Of a stretch of 64,000 nucleotides of DNA, positions 21,078-30,930 are shown in pieces; within the stretch, counting starts at the first letter, position 1, and the number at the start of each line of letters is the position of its first letter. The position numbers were made by a program, and so were the translations under genes. The stretch comes from Monodelphis domestica. Lineage: Eukaryota; Chordata; Mammalia; Didelphimorphia; Didelphidae. The notes under the pieces are model-generated. The model was not told the DNA's origin, did not search any database, and worked only from the letters and a program-made list of their open reading frames with translations. The stretch lies in NCBI RefSeq assembly GCF_027887165.1, contig NC_077228.1:214129019-214193018 (forward strand), in the 5' to 3' direction.

Positions 21078-22039
21078 TTATTGGTATTCGGTAAAAGTTT
21101 ATTACCAAAAAATTATTTACTAATAGTTCAATGAAAGTTTCTCTGCCCCAAATGAAACTTTTTAGCTTTCCAGTAGCAAGCAGTCAGGTATTTGAACTCA
21201 GCCCATGTTAGAAAGGTTATGAGATAAGGAAAAGAGGGTGCTGTTATCCATGCCCGATGCCTCATTTATCACCCTCAACTTGCCTTTATTATAGATCTTT
21301 GCTGGGGCTGGAAAGTTAGGTTTCCTAATTATTGCCGCAGGTCCATTGTTGGACCCTTGAGGGCCCTCTGATTCTAGGTCTCTTATCACAGCTTCTCTGC
21401 CTCTCTCTGTAATTGGATTCTGGACTTACTCTCCCTATGTTAGACTGCTTCTTCTCCCAAGCCTTCCTGCACATGGCAAGGATTCCCAAAGGAAGATTAT
21501 CAGAAAACAGAACCTGGAACTGGTGCCTGGCAATACAGACCGAGGGATTGTATTGTTAGCCTGCTTTTGGAGAGTGAATGCCCTGAGACTCAGTTTGAGT
21601 GGAGCTATAGGAAGTTTTGTTTACACCTGATAGTAAGTGCTGATAGGAAGCTTTGCTGGAAATTATTGCCATAGTAGTAACTGTTCTCTTTCTTTCTATT
21701 CTGAGAGGGAGGCATGATCTTCTGGATCTCCTTTACAACCCTCGTAAAGAGCCTGCCATCACAGCCACAACCACAGCCACAGCCACCACCACCACCCAGG
21801 CCAACTGATTAATTACTACTGATGGTCAGGTAAGCCCAGCAGAATCCTGGGAGCAGCACCCTCCGCCCCACTTCAGCCCCCTAGACTTTGTTTCTAACCT
21901 GCCAAATGGTTCACTATCAGAAGATGATACGGTTCTATTAATAGAAACAATATTAAAGAAGATACATTACCATCTCCTTTGCACCCAAAGCACCTTTCTA
22001 TGTGTCATGCAGATGCAATGTCCTATGTATGCTATCTTT
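21078..22039. other. Unassigned, with a CCA-rich run
   Basis: 21760-21800 is a CCACAGCCA/CCACCA repeat, followed by CAGGTAAGCC, which could be a splice donor. I cannot define an exon. Confidence 0.35.
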
Positions 22040-22150
22040 CCTTGTGAGAATGGTGACACTTTGAGAACAGGGACCATCTTCCTTTTCTATTTGCAGCTCC
22101 CACACAGCACAGAGCTAAGCACATAGTAAAATGTTTACTAATTCATTTCC
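22040..22150 (+). repeat. L2-like 3' end
   Basis: GAGAACAGGGACCATCTTCC...AGAGCTAAGCACATAGTAAAATG matches the order of L2 3' ends. Confidence 0.5.
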
Positions 22151-22199
22151 TCCACCCCACCTCCATCCTAGAATTGGGAGTAGTAGTAAAGGGAATGTT

Positions 22200-22236
22200 A
22201 TCACTTGGCCTTTTGGCTAAGATCAAATGCAGTAAA
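22200..22236 (+). pseudogene. U2 snRNA 5' fragment
   Basis: GGCCTTTTGGCTAAGATCAA (22208-22227) is identical to the conserved start of U2 spliceosomal RNA. The neighbours ATCACTT before and ATGCAGTA after match it with small changes and a 3-base deletion. The match stops after about 37 bases, where a SINE begins, so there is no branch-site pairing region, Sm site or 3' stem-loops. It is a truncated retrocopy, not a working gene. Confidence 0.7.
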
Positions 22237-22239
22237 GGG

Positions 22240-22490
22240 CGTGTTGTTTAGTCATTTTAGTAGCGTCTGAATCTTCATGATTCCATTTGGGGTTTTCTTG
22301 GCAAAGATATTAGAATGGTTTACTATTTCCTTCTCCAGATCATTTTATAGATAAGAGAACTAAGGCAGAGACCAGTGACTTGCCCAGGGTCACACAATTA
22401 GGAGTATGAGGCTAGATTTGAACTTAGGAAGAAGAATCTTCCTTACTCCATTCCTGGTACCTTATCCACTGTGTCACCTAACTACCCTTA
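22240..22490 (-). mobile_element. SINE subtype 2
   Basis: Near full length on the minus strand: TTGTTTAGTCATTTTAGTAGC, ATTTGGGGTTTTCTTGGC, CTTGCCCAGGGTCACAC, CCACTGTGTCACCTAACTA. Confidence 0.75.
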
Positions 22491-23284
22491 GGGAGGAAGG
22501 GTAGAGACTCACATACACATATACAGACATCCCTGATATGATTTCAAAGCACCATATTGACAAATAAATCTAGTATACCTGCCCTTCTCCCATCCCTATA
22601 TATTCTCACATGAAGGATAGGTCAGCTGAGGGCTGTGTCCTTGGGCAACACAACAAAACAGACCACATTTGGCTAGAATGACAAGTGCAGCTATGAACAA
22701 AACCTCAGATCCCTCTCCCCATCCCTCTCCTCCCCACCCCATTCCCATCCCCCCAGGCCAGAGCAGTTTCTTCAAGACCATTTCTTCTAAGTGCCTGCCC
22801 AGGCCCCCCCCTTTCTCCAGAGGGTTCTCACTCCAGTAATTGATTTTTTAAATGTTCTCCTTGCTAACTTCATTCTACTCTGCAAAGTTCCGCTCCCTGA
22901 CACTGTGGCTTCTGCCTGTGGGCACGGTTGGGCAGATGGCTGTGGAGAGAAACATATGCTTGGTACCTGGGAGGCTATAGAGCATATTTTCATGGGAAGG
23001 GAGGGGAAGAACAACACTGGAAGCCAACTGAATGCCAAATCCTTTCTCTTGATTCCTTTTTCCTGGTTTCTCCCTCTCTATAGTTATATGGACTGAGTTG
23101 AAATTATACCTCAGATTTCCATGAATTATTAGCCCAGCAGAACCGGCTATGAATCTGGAAGTGGGCATGGGGGGCAGGGAAGAGGGGTATACCTCCAAAC
23201 CCATCTATAGGAAAACAAAAACCTTTTCTGGCTTTACAGAACATGTTCAGCTATAGTTCATTTTCTCAGAGCAACTGTATAAAG
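22491..23284. other. Unassigned
   Basis: G/C-rich in places with overlapping short open frames on both strands (22787-23204). None is recognisable. Confidence 0.35.
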
Positions 23285-23420
23285 ATGGTGGAGCTGAAAC
23301 TTATTATTCCCCATTTTGCAGGCAGTAAGTAGAGGCCCACTAAGGTCAAGTGACTTGATCACAATTTAGTATCTAGATCACCTGACTTTTAACCCAGATT
23401 TCTTTCTACTACATAATGGG
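23285..23420 (-). repeat. MIR-like fragment
   Basis: TTCCCCATTTTGCAGGCAG...AAGTGACTTGATCACA...TTTTAACCCAGATTTC follows the MIR core order on the minus strand. Confidence 0.5.
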
Positions 23421-24245
23421 AATCCTGACCATTAGTTACTCTACTTTTTAAAAACTATGAGCAAAGAACCATTTCAAAGGAGCAGCAACTTAGGAAGAAT
23501 GAGCAGATAGAAATGTTTAGTGAGTGATTTAGGGAGAGGTCAGGTAAACTAATGACTCCAGTTTCTCAAATTCTACACTAGCTCAAAAGAGCCAACTCAC
23601 CTTTCTCTATATCCATCAAGGGTTAAAACCATCAGATTGGGAGTTGTGATTGGACATGAGAGAGGACCAAAGGGTGATTTTGGAATCTAGGACACTTTAT
23701 CAAGAGATTTGGACAATTCTAGCTTCATTTTCTTCCCTTCCCGATTTTGATTCTATAGTTAACCTGTTCATTGTTACGTTGTTCTCCACTCAACTATCTT
23801 ACCCCCTTATATTATCTGGGAACATGACTGGACAAAACCTGACCTTGAATTTTAGCTCTCATTCACCTCCTTCACTCTTATTCTCATGATGCTGACTGGT
23901 ACACTACAGATTCGTGGTATCTCAACTATTTATTACAAGCAATTGGCAATCTAAAAGGCTATTTTAAACATTCTTTTCTTCTAGCCTCAGATTATCCCTC
24001 CTGCCTGCCCCCTATCTTCTCAGTAGAAAACCTGGCCTCTAATTTGTGGATGGAGTACTCTAGAAAGTGACTGCAACCTTGGGTTCAAGGCTATCTACAC
24101 ACTGACTTTGACTTTATTATTCACCTCTCTCCAAAGTTACTAATAGTCTCTTAGCTGCCAAATCTGATAGACTTTTCTCAGTCCTCATCAATGAACTCTA
24201 CAAACATGTGTCACTGTTGACTATATTTGTCTCTTGGATACTCTT
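23421..24245 (+). repeat. Mostly unassigned, with an L2-like end
   Basis: 24110-24245 (TATTCACCTCTCTCCAAAG...GCTGCCAAATCTGATAGAC...CTCAGTCCTCATC) resembles decayed L2 reverse-transcriptase coding sequence. The rest is not recognised. Confidence 0.4.
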
Positions 24246-24430
24246 TGAACTTTTGTGAGTGACTTCTTCATTTCCTTTCCCAGTTCATTTTATAGGTGAG
24301 GAAACTAAGGCAAATAGGGTTAAGCAACTTGTCTAGGATCACACAACTAGTGTCTGATGCCAAATTTGAGCTCAAGAAATGAATCTTCCTGACTTCAGAC
24401 TCAGTACTCTACTGTGCCACCTACATACCT
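24246..24430 (-). mobile_element. SINE subtype 2, partial
   Basis: CTTCATTTCCTTTCCCAG...GGTGAGGAAACTAAGGC...CTACTGTGCCACCTAC on the minus strand. Confidence 0.65.
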
Positions 24431-24469
24431 TGTTATATATATATGCTGTTACTTCCAATAAAATATAAA

Positions 24470-24905
24470 CTCCTAACTGGAAAGACCTACATGAACTGAT
24501 GTGTAATGAAATAAGTAGAACCTGCAGAACATTATACACAGTTATGGAAACATTGTGGGACAATCAAATGTAACTGACTTTGGTTCTAATAGCAATGCAA
24601 TGATCCAGGACAATTCTGAGGAACTTATGAGAAAGAGCACTATCCACATCCAGAGAAAGAACTGTGGGAGTGGAAACACACAGAAGAAAACATATGATTT
24701 GTCACTTGTTTATATGGGCATATGATTTGGGGGTTTGGTTTTAAAAGATTATTACAAAATTGAATAATATGGAAATAAATTTTGAGTTTTAATATATGTA
24801 TAATTCAGCAGAATTGCTTGTCAGTACCGGAAGGGTGGAGGGAAGGGGGGGGGGAATACATGAATCATGGAACAATGGAAAAATTTTTAAATAAAATTTA
24901 AAATA
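24470..24905 (+). mobile_element. L1 3' end
   Basis: CATGAACTGATGTGTAATGA, CAATGATCCAGGACAATTC, CCAGAGAAAGAACTGTGGGA, then a 3'UTR with a G-run and ATGAATCATGG, ending A-rich. Confidence 0.75.
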
Positions 24906-24919
24906 ATTGAAATTTTTTT

Positions 24920-25235
24920 TAATGTAAACTCTTTTGGACAGAAATTATTTCATATTTCTAAGCATCTAACATGGAGCCTGACACAGAGAAAGGGATAGGG
25001 CCTAGAACAATGAAGTCATTGACATAGGGAACTCCCAGATGAGGAAACTCCTTTTGCCCAATCAGGTCAGTACCTTTTCTACAACTTAAAAGTCTTAGAA
25101 TGTTGCCTGTACTATTGTACTGAAAAGTTAGATGACTTATCAAGGGTCACATAACTGGGATAGATCAGAAACAGCATTTGAACTCATGACTTTCTGCATT
25201 TGAGGACAGTTTTAGACTCTCTACCATACTGCCTC
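24920..25235 (-). repeat. L2 end (+) followed by an old MIR-like SINE (-)
   Basis: 24920-24985 is an L2-like 3' end. 24985-25235 has CATAGGGAACTCCCAGATG, GAGGAAACTCC, AGTCTTAGAATGTTGCC and a MIR-like GACTTATCAAGGGTCACA core. The same series is at 53130-53370 and 61790-63010. Confidence 0.5.
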
Positions 25236-25563
25236 TGACTTTATGTTTGATTATGAAGGCACAAGTACTTTGGAAGAGGAGAAAAGGGAATACAAGGAAA
25301 TTAGAGGTAGAAAGAAGTTGTAGAAAAGGAGACTGTAGCATGACTCTTAAAGGAAACAATGTGCTTTGAAATTTTTCAGAAGACAGGACTGGATATTATA
25401 GAAAAGATACATTTTAACAAGTTAACCTCTGAGGTCCCTGTATGGATATTCTAGTAATTTTTTTTTAATGCTTACTTTCTATCTTAGAATCAATACTAAG
25501 TATCAGTTCCAAGGCAGAGAAGTAGTAAGGGCTAGGCAATTGGGGTTAAGTGATTTGTTTAAG

Positions 25564-25673
25564 GTTCAAATGTGACGTTAGACACTTCCTAGCTGTGTGA
25601 TCCTGGGAAAGTCAATTAATTCCAATTTTCTAGCCTAGCACTGGTAAACGTTTTCTAGTTCACGTACCCAAAT
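25564..25673 (+). repeat. Templated insert copied from 26714-26823
   Basis: This 110-bp segment aligns without gaps to 26714-26823, with about six differences. It shares that copy's private changes from the SINE consensus (TGATCCTGGGAAAGTCAATT) and includes the first 35 or so bases of the hAT MITE there. It lies in a SINE of opposite orientation. Confidence 0.8.
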
Positions 25674-25689
25674 GCCTGAGATCACATTT

Positions 25690-26002
25690 TGTAAAAATTA
25701 AATCAGTCTCTAGCACCTAAAATATTATATTTGATGAGGTTTATTAAGGATTATTAGAAATCAAGGAATAAAGAAAATGCAAAATAAGAAACCAAGTGCC
25801 TAGGGTTGATTAGCCCATTCAAAGCTTACTTACTACATCATTGCAATGGCCAAGCAGAGTGAGAACGTGGGAGCCGGTACCTCCAGTTAAATACTAATTG
25901 TGATCTCACCCAGGTGGAGACTCAGGTGAAATTACAGGGAATTCTGGGAATTACCAAGGACTTCTGGGGATTGAAGTCTAGGGTTCAAATCTCCATTTTA
26001 CA
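25690..26002 (-). mobile_element. Solo LTR, family B
   Basis: A 313-bp LTR with TGTAAAAATTAA and CTCCATTTTACA ends on the plus strand. It is flanked by ATTT (25686-25689 and 26003-26006), which restores the SINE phrase across the site. A minus-strand AATAAA lies near the 3' end. Confidence 0.8.
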
Positions 26003-26065
26003 ATTTGATCCCAGGACCTCCCGTCTCTAGGTCTGGTTCTCTATCCATTGAGCCACCTAACTGTT

Positions 26066-26665
26066 CCTTCTAGTAAATGCTTAACTGACTCTTCAAAAAA
26101 GTCAAATAAACTAGTATGCATGACAGATGTTCAAGTTTAATCTGAATTATTAAGTTTTCCATTCCTTTCTTAAGTCTGGACAAACAATAAGAGAACATGT
26201 CATATCAGAGTTTATAACATTTGTTGATTCCAGCATTATAAATGTTCACATTGAAAATTTAACAATTGGCTCTAGTGAGCTCTAGAGTTGGCTACAGAGT
26301 TTATGAGGAGAGTCCCCTGTGCCCTACTGGTCCTGTTGTCCTGTCAGGACATCATGGTTTATGTTGGTGCGAGCGGGAAGTATGTGTGTGGTTCAGTTTC
26401 TTATGACATCAACTTTTTGTTCCATGAAGATTTGTTTGAATTCACAGGGGCAGGCCCAAAGTTAAATGTAGGCAGAGATATTTCTAGTCTTTTGCAATTT
26501 TACTTGCAGGCTACTTCCTTTCCCTTGAGCCTGATAATAGCCTTCAGATTGCACTTTCCTTTTAATTCTGTTTGGCATTTTCATCTATTGTTTCTTAAAC
26601 CAGAGAATTATAAGGCAATTTGTCCAGTTCTTGGGCTCACTTAATAATGAAGGAAGACAACTAGG
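26066..26665. other. Unassigned, with a 118-codon open frame
   Basis: The plus-strand frame 26288-26644 has a hydrophobic start (MRRVPCALLVLLSCQ) but the rest is low-complexity and unfamiliar. I see no splice or promoter support. Confidence 0.3.
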
Positions 26666-26666
26666 G

Positions 26667-27068
26667 GCAACTTGGTGGCTCAGTGCATCATGCCTGGAGA
26701 CAGGAGGTCCTGAGTTCAAATGTGACCTTAGACACTTCCTAGCTGTGTGATCCTGGGAAAGTCAATTAATTCCAATTTTCTAGCTAAGCATTGGCAAACG
26801 TTTTCTAGTTCACGTGCCCAAATTGCAATTTAAAGCTACCTGTGATCTTCTACCCCCCACTGCCCCAGAGAGAGGAGGGAGGAAGTGGTTGCTTTGGGCG
26901 GCTGGACAGAGAGGTGAGGCATGAAAAAATATCTTCAGTACTGGGTAAAGGGCAGGGAATGGAGCAGTTTCCCACCCCCCTCGTGCCAAAGCTTGTCTAG
27001 CCCTTACTCTCTTCTGCCTTGAAACCAATACTTAGTATTAATTCTAAGACAAAAGGCAAGGGTTTAAA
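26667..27068 (+). mobile_element. SINE subtype 1, split by a hAT MITE
   Basis: Head to 26785 and tail from about 26995 join at the CTAGCC box when the MITE is removed. The A box is eroded, and the B box reads GAGTTCAAATG. Confidence 0.8.
26786..26994. mobile_element. hAT-type MITE (CAGTGATGG group)
   Basis: About 209 bp. The left end AAGCATTGGCAAACG and the right end GTGCCAAAGCTT are rough inverted repeats. Flanks are TTCTAGCT (26778-26785) and GTCTAGCC (26995-27002), an 8-bp duplication with TA in the centre. The interior has the CCCCAGAGAGAGGAGGGAGG block shared with 58357-58570. Confidence 0.65.
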
Positions 27069-28584
27069 AAGAAAAAAGAAAACAATTACCTATCTCTAGC
27101 TTTAGAGAAAATTATATGGGAGAGAGTTCATAAAGTTTAACCTGATGAAATACTTGTTGAGACAAGACAAAAATAAGAAAACCCTTTGAATGACAAAGAA
27201 ATGTCCCTAAATTTGTTGCCAAAAATGAACATAATTCAGCCTTGGAAAAGGAATAGACAATATTTACCAGTCCACAAATCTTTTTTAATTTTCTTGCCCT
27301 CTTTCCTATGAACTGTATAGGTAGTAAATGAAAATAAATGAACGTTATTTACTTCTCAGCTTAATTCCTTTCAGAAGAGTGACTAACTAGCTGGGAGGTT
27401 GACATATAGCTAGCATTTTCTTCATGATTGGGTAGGACCCATAAAAAACTAGAGCTAATAATTCCCAAGAAGGTGGCTCATGTCTTTGACAATTTGACTT
27501 AGGAAGTCTAGAGAGAAGTAAGGTTTAGAGCATTTTCCTGAGGCATTGATCCCAGGGGGAAGAAGGAGTGAGGATGTGGAGGAGAAAAGAGGCTCAACAA
27601 AAATGTTTATGGTAAGAAAAAAATGATAAAAATTTTTTTAGACATATAGTTTCTCAAGCCTATTTAGTGGAGGAAAGGGAAGAAAACTATTTGTTTTTAT
27701 CCCTAGTTTTGTCATATTTTGGTTCCATTTGAGGGTAGGAGTTCTTGAAAAAAAAAAGTTTGTCCATTCAAGAATGGAGATGAGAACTGCCAGAGCTGAA
27801 TTCCCTTACGCAGAAAGAGTTGCAATGGTTGTCTTTATTTATAGCTATGCCCCCATATTGGCTTCTTCCCCAAAGATTTTTCCAGGTTATTTTGTCTATA
27901 CAACTCCCACCAAATGCATGAGAATGATTGAAAAGATTAAAGAAGAAAATCAGCTACAGTGGGAATAAGAGAAAGGAAGAGCCAAGAAAGTAAGAATGTA
28001 ACATGCAATAGAAAAATAATGCAAAGAGAAAGCACCAAAATAAACACACGATCCTTTCCCCTACCCCCTCTCCATGACTGGAAAAAGTACTAAACAGGCA
28101 GCCAAAATGAAGACATTTAAGGAGTCTTGAACTCATGGACGTAAGCCCTTGGTATAGTTTGCTCCCTTGAGAATAAGACCCCAATTTATACTTGCAGTTT
28201 GGGTGTCCTAGAGCGGGGATGGGGGCAACTACTCAGATTCAAAGTACATTATATCTTTAATCTTCTCATGGTTACTGTATATATTTGTGGGAGAGTATGC
28301 CCCAGGTTTTGGGGAGGAATGTGCATGCTATGTTATTTCTATGAATGCCTTTTGGTTCAATCTAATTGTATCATTTGCTGACTATTGCACAAAAACACAG
28401 TGATAGGGGCTGGTGAGCAATATAGTCTGAGGAGTGTGGACCTACTGTGTTTGCCAAGGATCTCCACTTGGGAGACCTTAGTTTTATGGAAATCTATTGG
28501 GAAAAACAGCATTTTATTTATTTTGTTTTCAATTAGACATTTAATTTTCTATGATGTGGCTGTAGCACAGCAGCCATACTTTGG
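27069..28584. other. Unassigned, about 1.5 kb
   Basis: No repeat or gene recognised on either strand. Open frames of 60-79 codons are scattered and unconvincing. Confidence 0.35.
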
Positions 28585-28959
28585 TTATACCATTTTGGCA
28601 GATGAGCTAAAACCAGGGTGAGGGTAATGAACAGGCCTCAGACCCATTAGTGAGGTAGGATGATGACTACTCCAAACAGGTGAAGACTCCCCCCTGGAAT
28701 AGGTGAATGAGAACAATTTGTTCCCAATAACCATGAAGGCAACTGAAGCAGCCTCTGTGGAGTTCTTAGAGCTTGGTCTGACATTGAAGATGCCATCTCC
28801 AGGCATCCAGTCCCAGACTTTGGTCTTGCCATTGGATTTAGATAACTGGAAGACAGTGAGGTTGGTGACTCTGGGCAATTCTGCCTCACTTAAATCCAAT
28901 TCACTAAGAACAATAACAACAATGGGGGCTTGAACCATATTAACAAATACAAAAATCAA
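28585..28959 (-). pseudogene. Unidentified coding-like frame, copy 1
   Basis: A minus-strand frame of 124 codons starts MIFVFVNMVQAPIVVIVLSE and includes SNGKTKVWDW. It has a second, degraded relative at 48835-48969 plus 49791-49966, which has SSGKTKVKMI at the same place and similar DNA on both sides. The two copies suggest either retrocopies of one gene or a dispersed repeat with coding sequence. I do not recognise the protein. No polyA tail was found. Confidence 0.35.
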
Positions 28960-29417
28960 TGCAATTTTTTTCTTTTAGTGCCTGGACCCCCGAGGTTGGG
29001 TGTAGACAAAGATAGACAGCTTTTAGGAAGGAATGCAAAGTAGAGAGAAGACAGCTATTTTTTTTGTATAATAAAATGAAAGAAATGTGTTAAATTGATA
29101 GAGGAGATTTTGGAGGCTTATAGAGATGCACTTTCAGAAAGCAATGGTGGCAATGGGTTGCAGAAAGCTTCTGTAGAGTGTTTCATTTTTAAATCCATTG
29201 AAAATCTTTTAAAATAAAATTACAGCTTTGAGGCATGTAACTTTCTTTTTCTAGACATCACACATACATATCTCCCTTACAAGTGCTTCAGCAACCTATA
29301 GGTCCAGAGGCAGGAGGATAGACAAGATGTGGCTTCAGCTTCTATAAACCCAAAGACAACTGGAAGAATATTTTATTCCAGTTAGTATTACCAAGGCAAA
29401 GTCTTACTAAATAGACT
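28960..29417. other. Unassigned
   Basis: Nothing recognised. Confidence 0.35.
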
Positions 29418-30374
29418 GTAAGGGTTGGAGGGGTGGAGTCAGGATGGTGGCTTAGAAGCAGCAGAAGCCAAATCCTCTATGACTATCCTTCTATACCAAG
29501 CAAAAACAAGTACTTCAAAAAAAGACAGAAATCCAAATCCAACAACAAGATGGAACCATAGGACTCTCCTACATGATTCAACTTGAAATGTACACAGTTA
29601 AAGTTGAATTCTAGGGTATAAAGGAAAGATGGAAAGATCTAATACCCCTCCCCCACGTATTGCACTGAGACCTGCAATAGGATTTGGGCTGACAGTGGGA
29701 TCTCAGGGCAAAGACTGCTGCTATGATGTAGTACCTTGGTACCACCACATGAACCTCAGGGTTCTGACTGCAGTGGGTGGCTGGCAGAGAGGAGCAGAGG
29801 GAAGGGCCAGTTGGTTACTACCTTCGGTTTCCACACTTTCACCTTCAGCTGCTGTGGGCAGGTGGGGAATATTTAGCCCCAGGGCAGATTAGCTCAGCAG
29901 GTCAGTTCAACCAGTCTAATTCAGTATACCAGCAGAGCTGAGAAGAAGCCCGTTCAGGGCAGAAAAGCTCAAACTCATAGGACCAGTAAAAAACAAGAGC
30001 AACAGAGGAAAAAAGGGAAATTACCATTGAAAGCTTCTATTCAAATAAAAAACAAAGAATAGATGGAACAGAGGAGGACTAAGAAACAGTGAGCAAAACC
30101 TCAAAAATTCCAGCAAATTGGACTCAGGCTCTGGAAGAGCTCAAAAAAGAATTGACAAAACAAGAAAGATAGATTGAAGAAAATTGGGAAAAGAACTTGA
30201 AAAGCAAAATAGATCATCTGGAAACAGAGGCATGTGAACTAGAATGAGAAAACAGTGTCTAAAAACCAGAATTGACCAGCTCAAAAATGAGGCAAAGAAA
30301 TTAAAAGATGAAAAGAATGGCTTACAAAGAAAAATAGATCAAAAGGAGAAGGAAGATCAAAAAGTCATGGATGA

Positions 30375-30548
30375 GGGGGCAACTGGGTGGCTCAGTGGAT
30401 TGACAGCCAGGCCTAGAGATGGGAAGTCCTAGGTTCAAATTTGGTCTCAGACAATTCCTAGCTGTGTGACCTTGGGCAAGACACTTAACCCCCATTGCCT
30501 AACCCTTATCACTGCCTTGGAACCAATACAGAAGGTAAGGGTTTTTTT
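30375..30548 (+). mobile_element. SINE subtype 1 inside ORF1
   Basis: A full-length copy flanked by AAAAAGTCATGGATGA (30359-30374) and AAAAAGGCATGGATGA (30549-30564), an almost perfect 16-bp duplication. It breaks the ORF1 coiled coil. Confidence 0.85.
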
Positions 30549-30930
30549 AAAAAGGCATGGATGATATTCAGTCTTTAAAAATCAGAATTGAACAATTAGA
30601 AGCTAATGACTTCGCAAGGTATCAAGAATCTAAAAAACAAAATCAAAAGAATGAAAAATTAAAAGAAAGTATGAAACACCTCATTGAAACAACAACTAAC
30701 GTGGAAAATAGATCGAGGAGAGACAATTTAAGAATTATTGGTTTACCTGAAGGCCATGACAAAAAAAAAAAACAAAAAAGGGCCTAGACATCATACTACA
30801 GGAAATTATCCAGAAAACTTCCCTGATATCCTTGAATAAGAGGGTAAATAAAGATTGAAAGAAACCATAGATCACCTCCTAAATTAAATCTCCAAATGAC
30901 AACTCTCAGGAAAGTTATAGCCAAGAATGT

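Larger units (their letters stand above)
25455..26065 (-). mobile_element. SINE subtype 1 with a copied-in segment and an LTR
   Basis: A minus-strand SINE runs 25455-25563, then resumes at 25674 (TGCCTGAGATCAC), is split by an LTR at 25690-26002, and continues GATCCCAGGACCTCCCG to about 26065. About 15 bp of SINE (the CACACAGCTAGGAAG region) is missing and is replaced by a 110-bp piece copied from a neighbour. Confidence 0.75.

Noticed and set aside
21760..21840. Possible exon end with a GTAAGC donor after a CCA repeat
   Set aside because: No acceptor or reading frame could be tied to it.
26288..26644. 118-codon frame with a signal-peptide-like start
   Set aside because: No supporting splice, promoter or family motif; listed only as an unassigned stretch.
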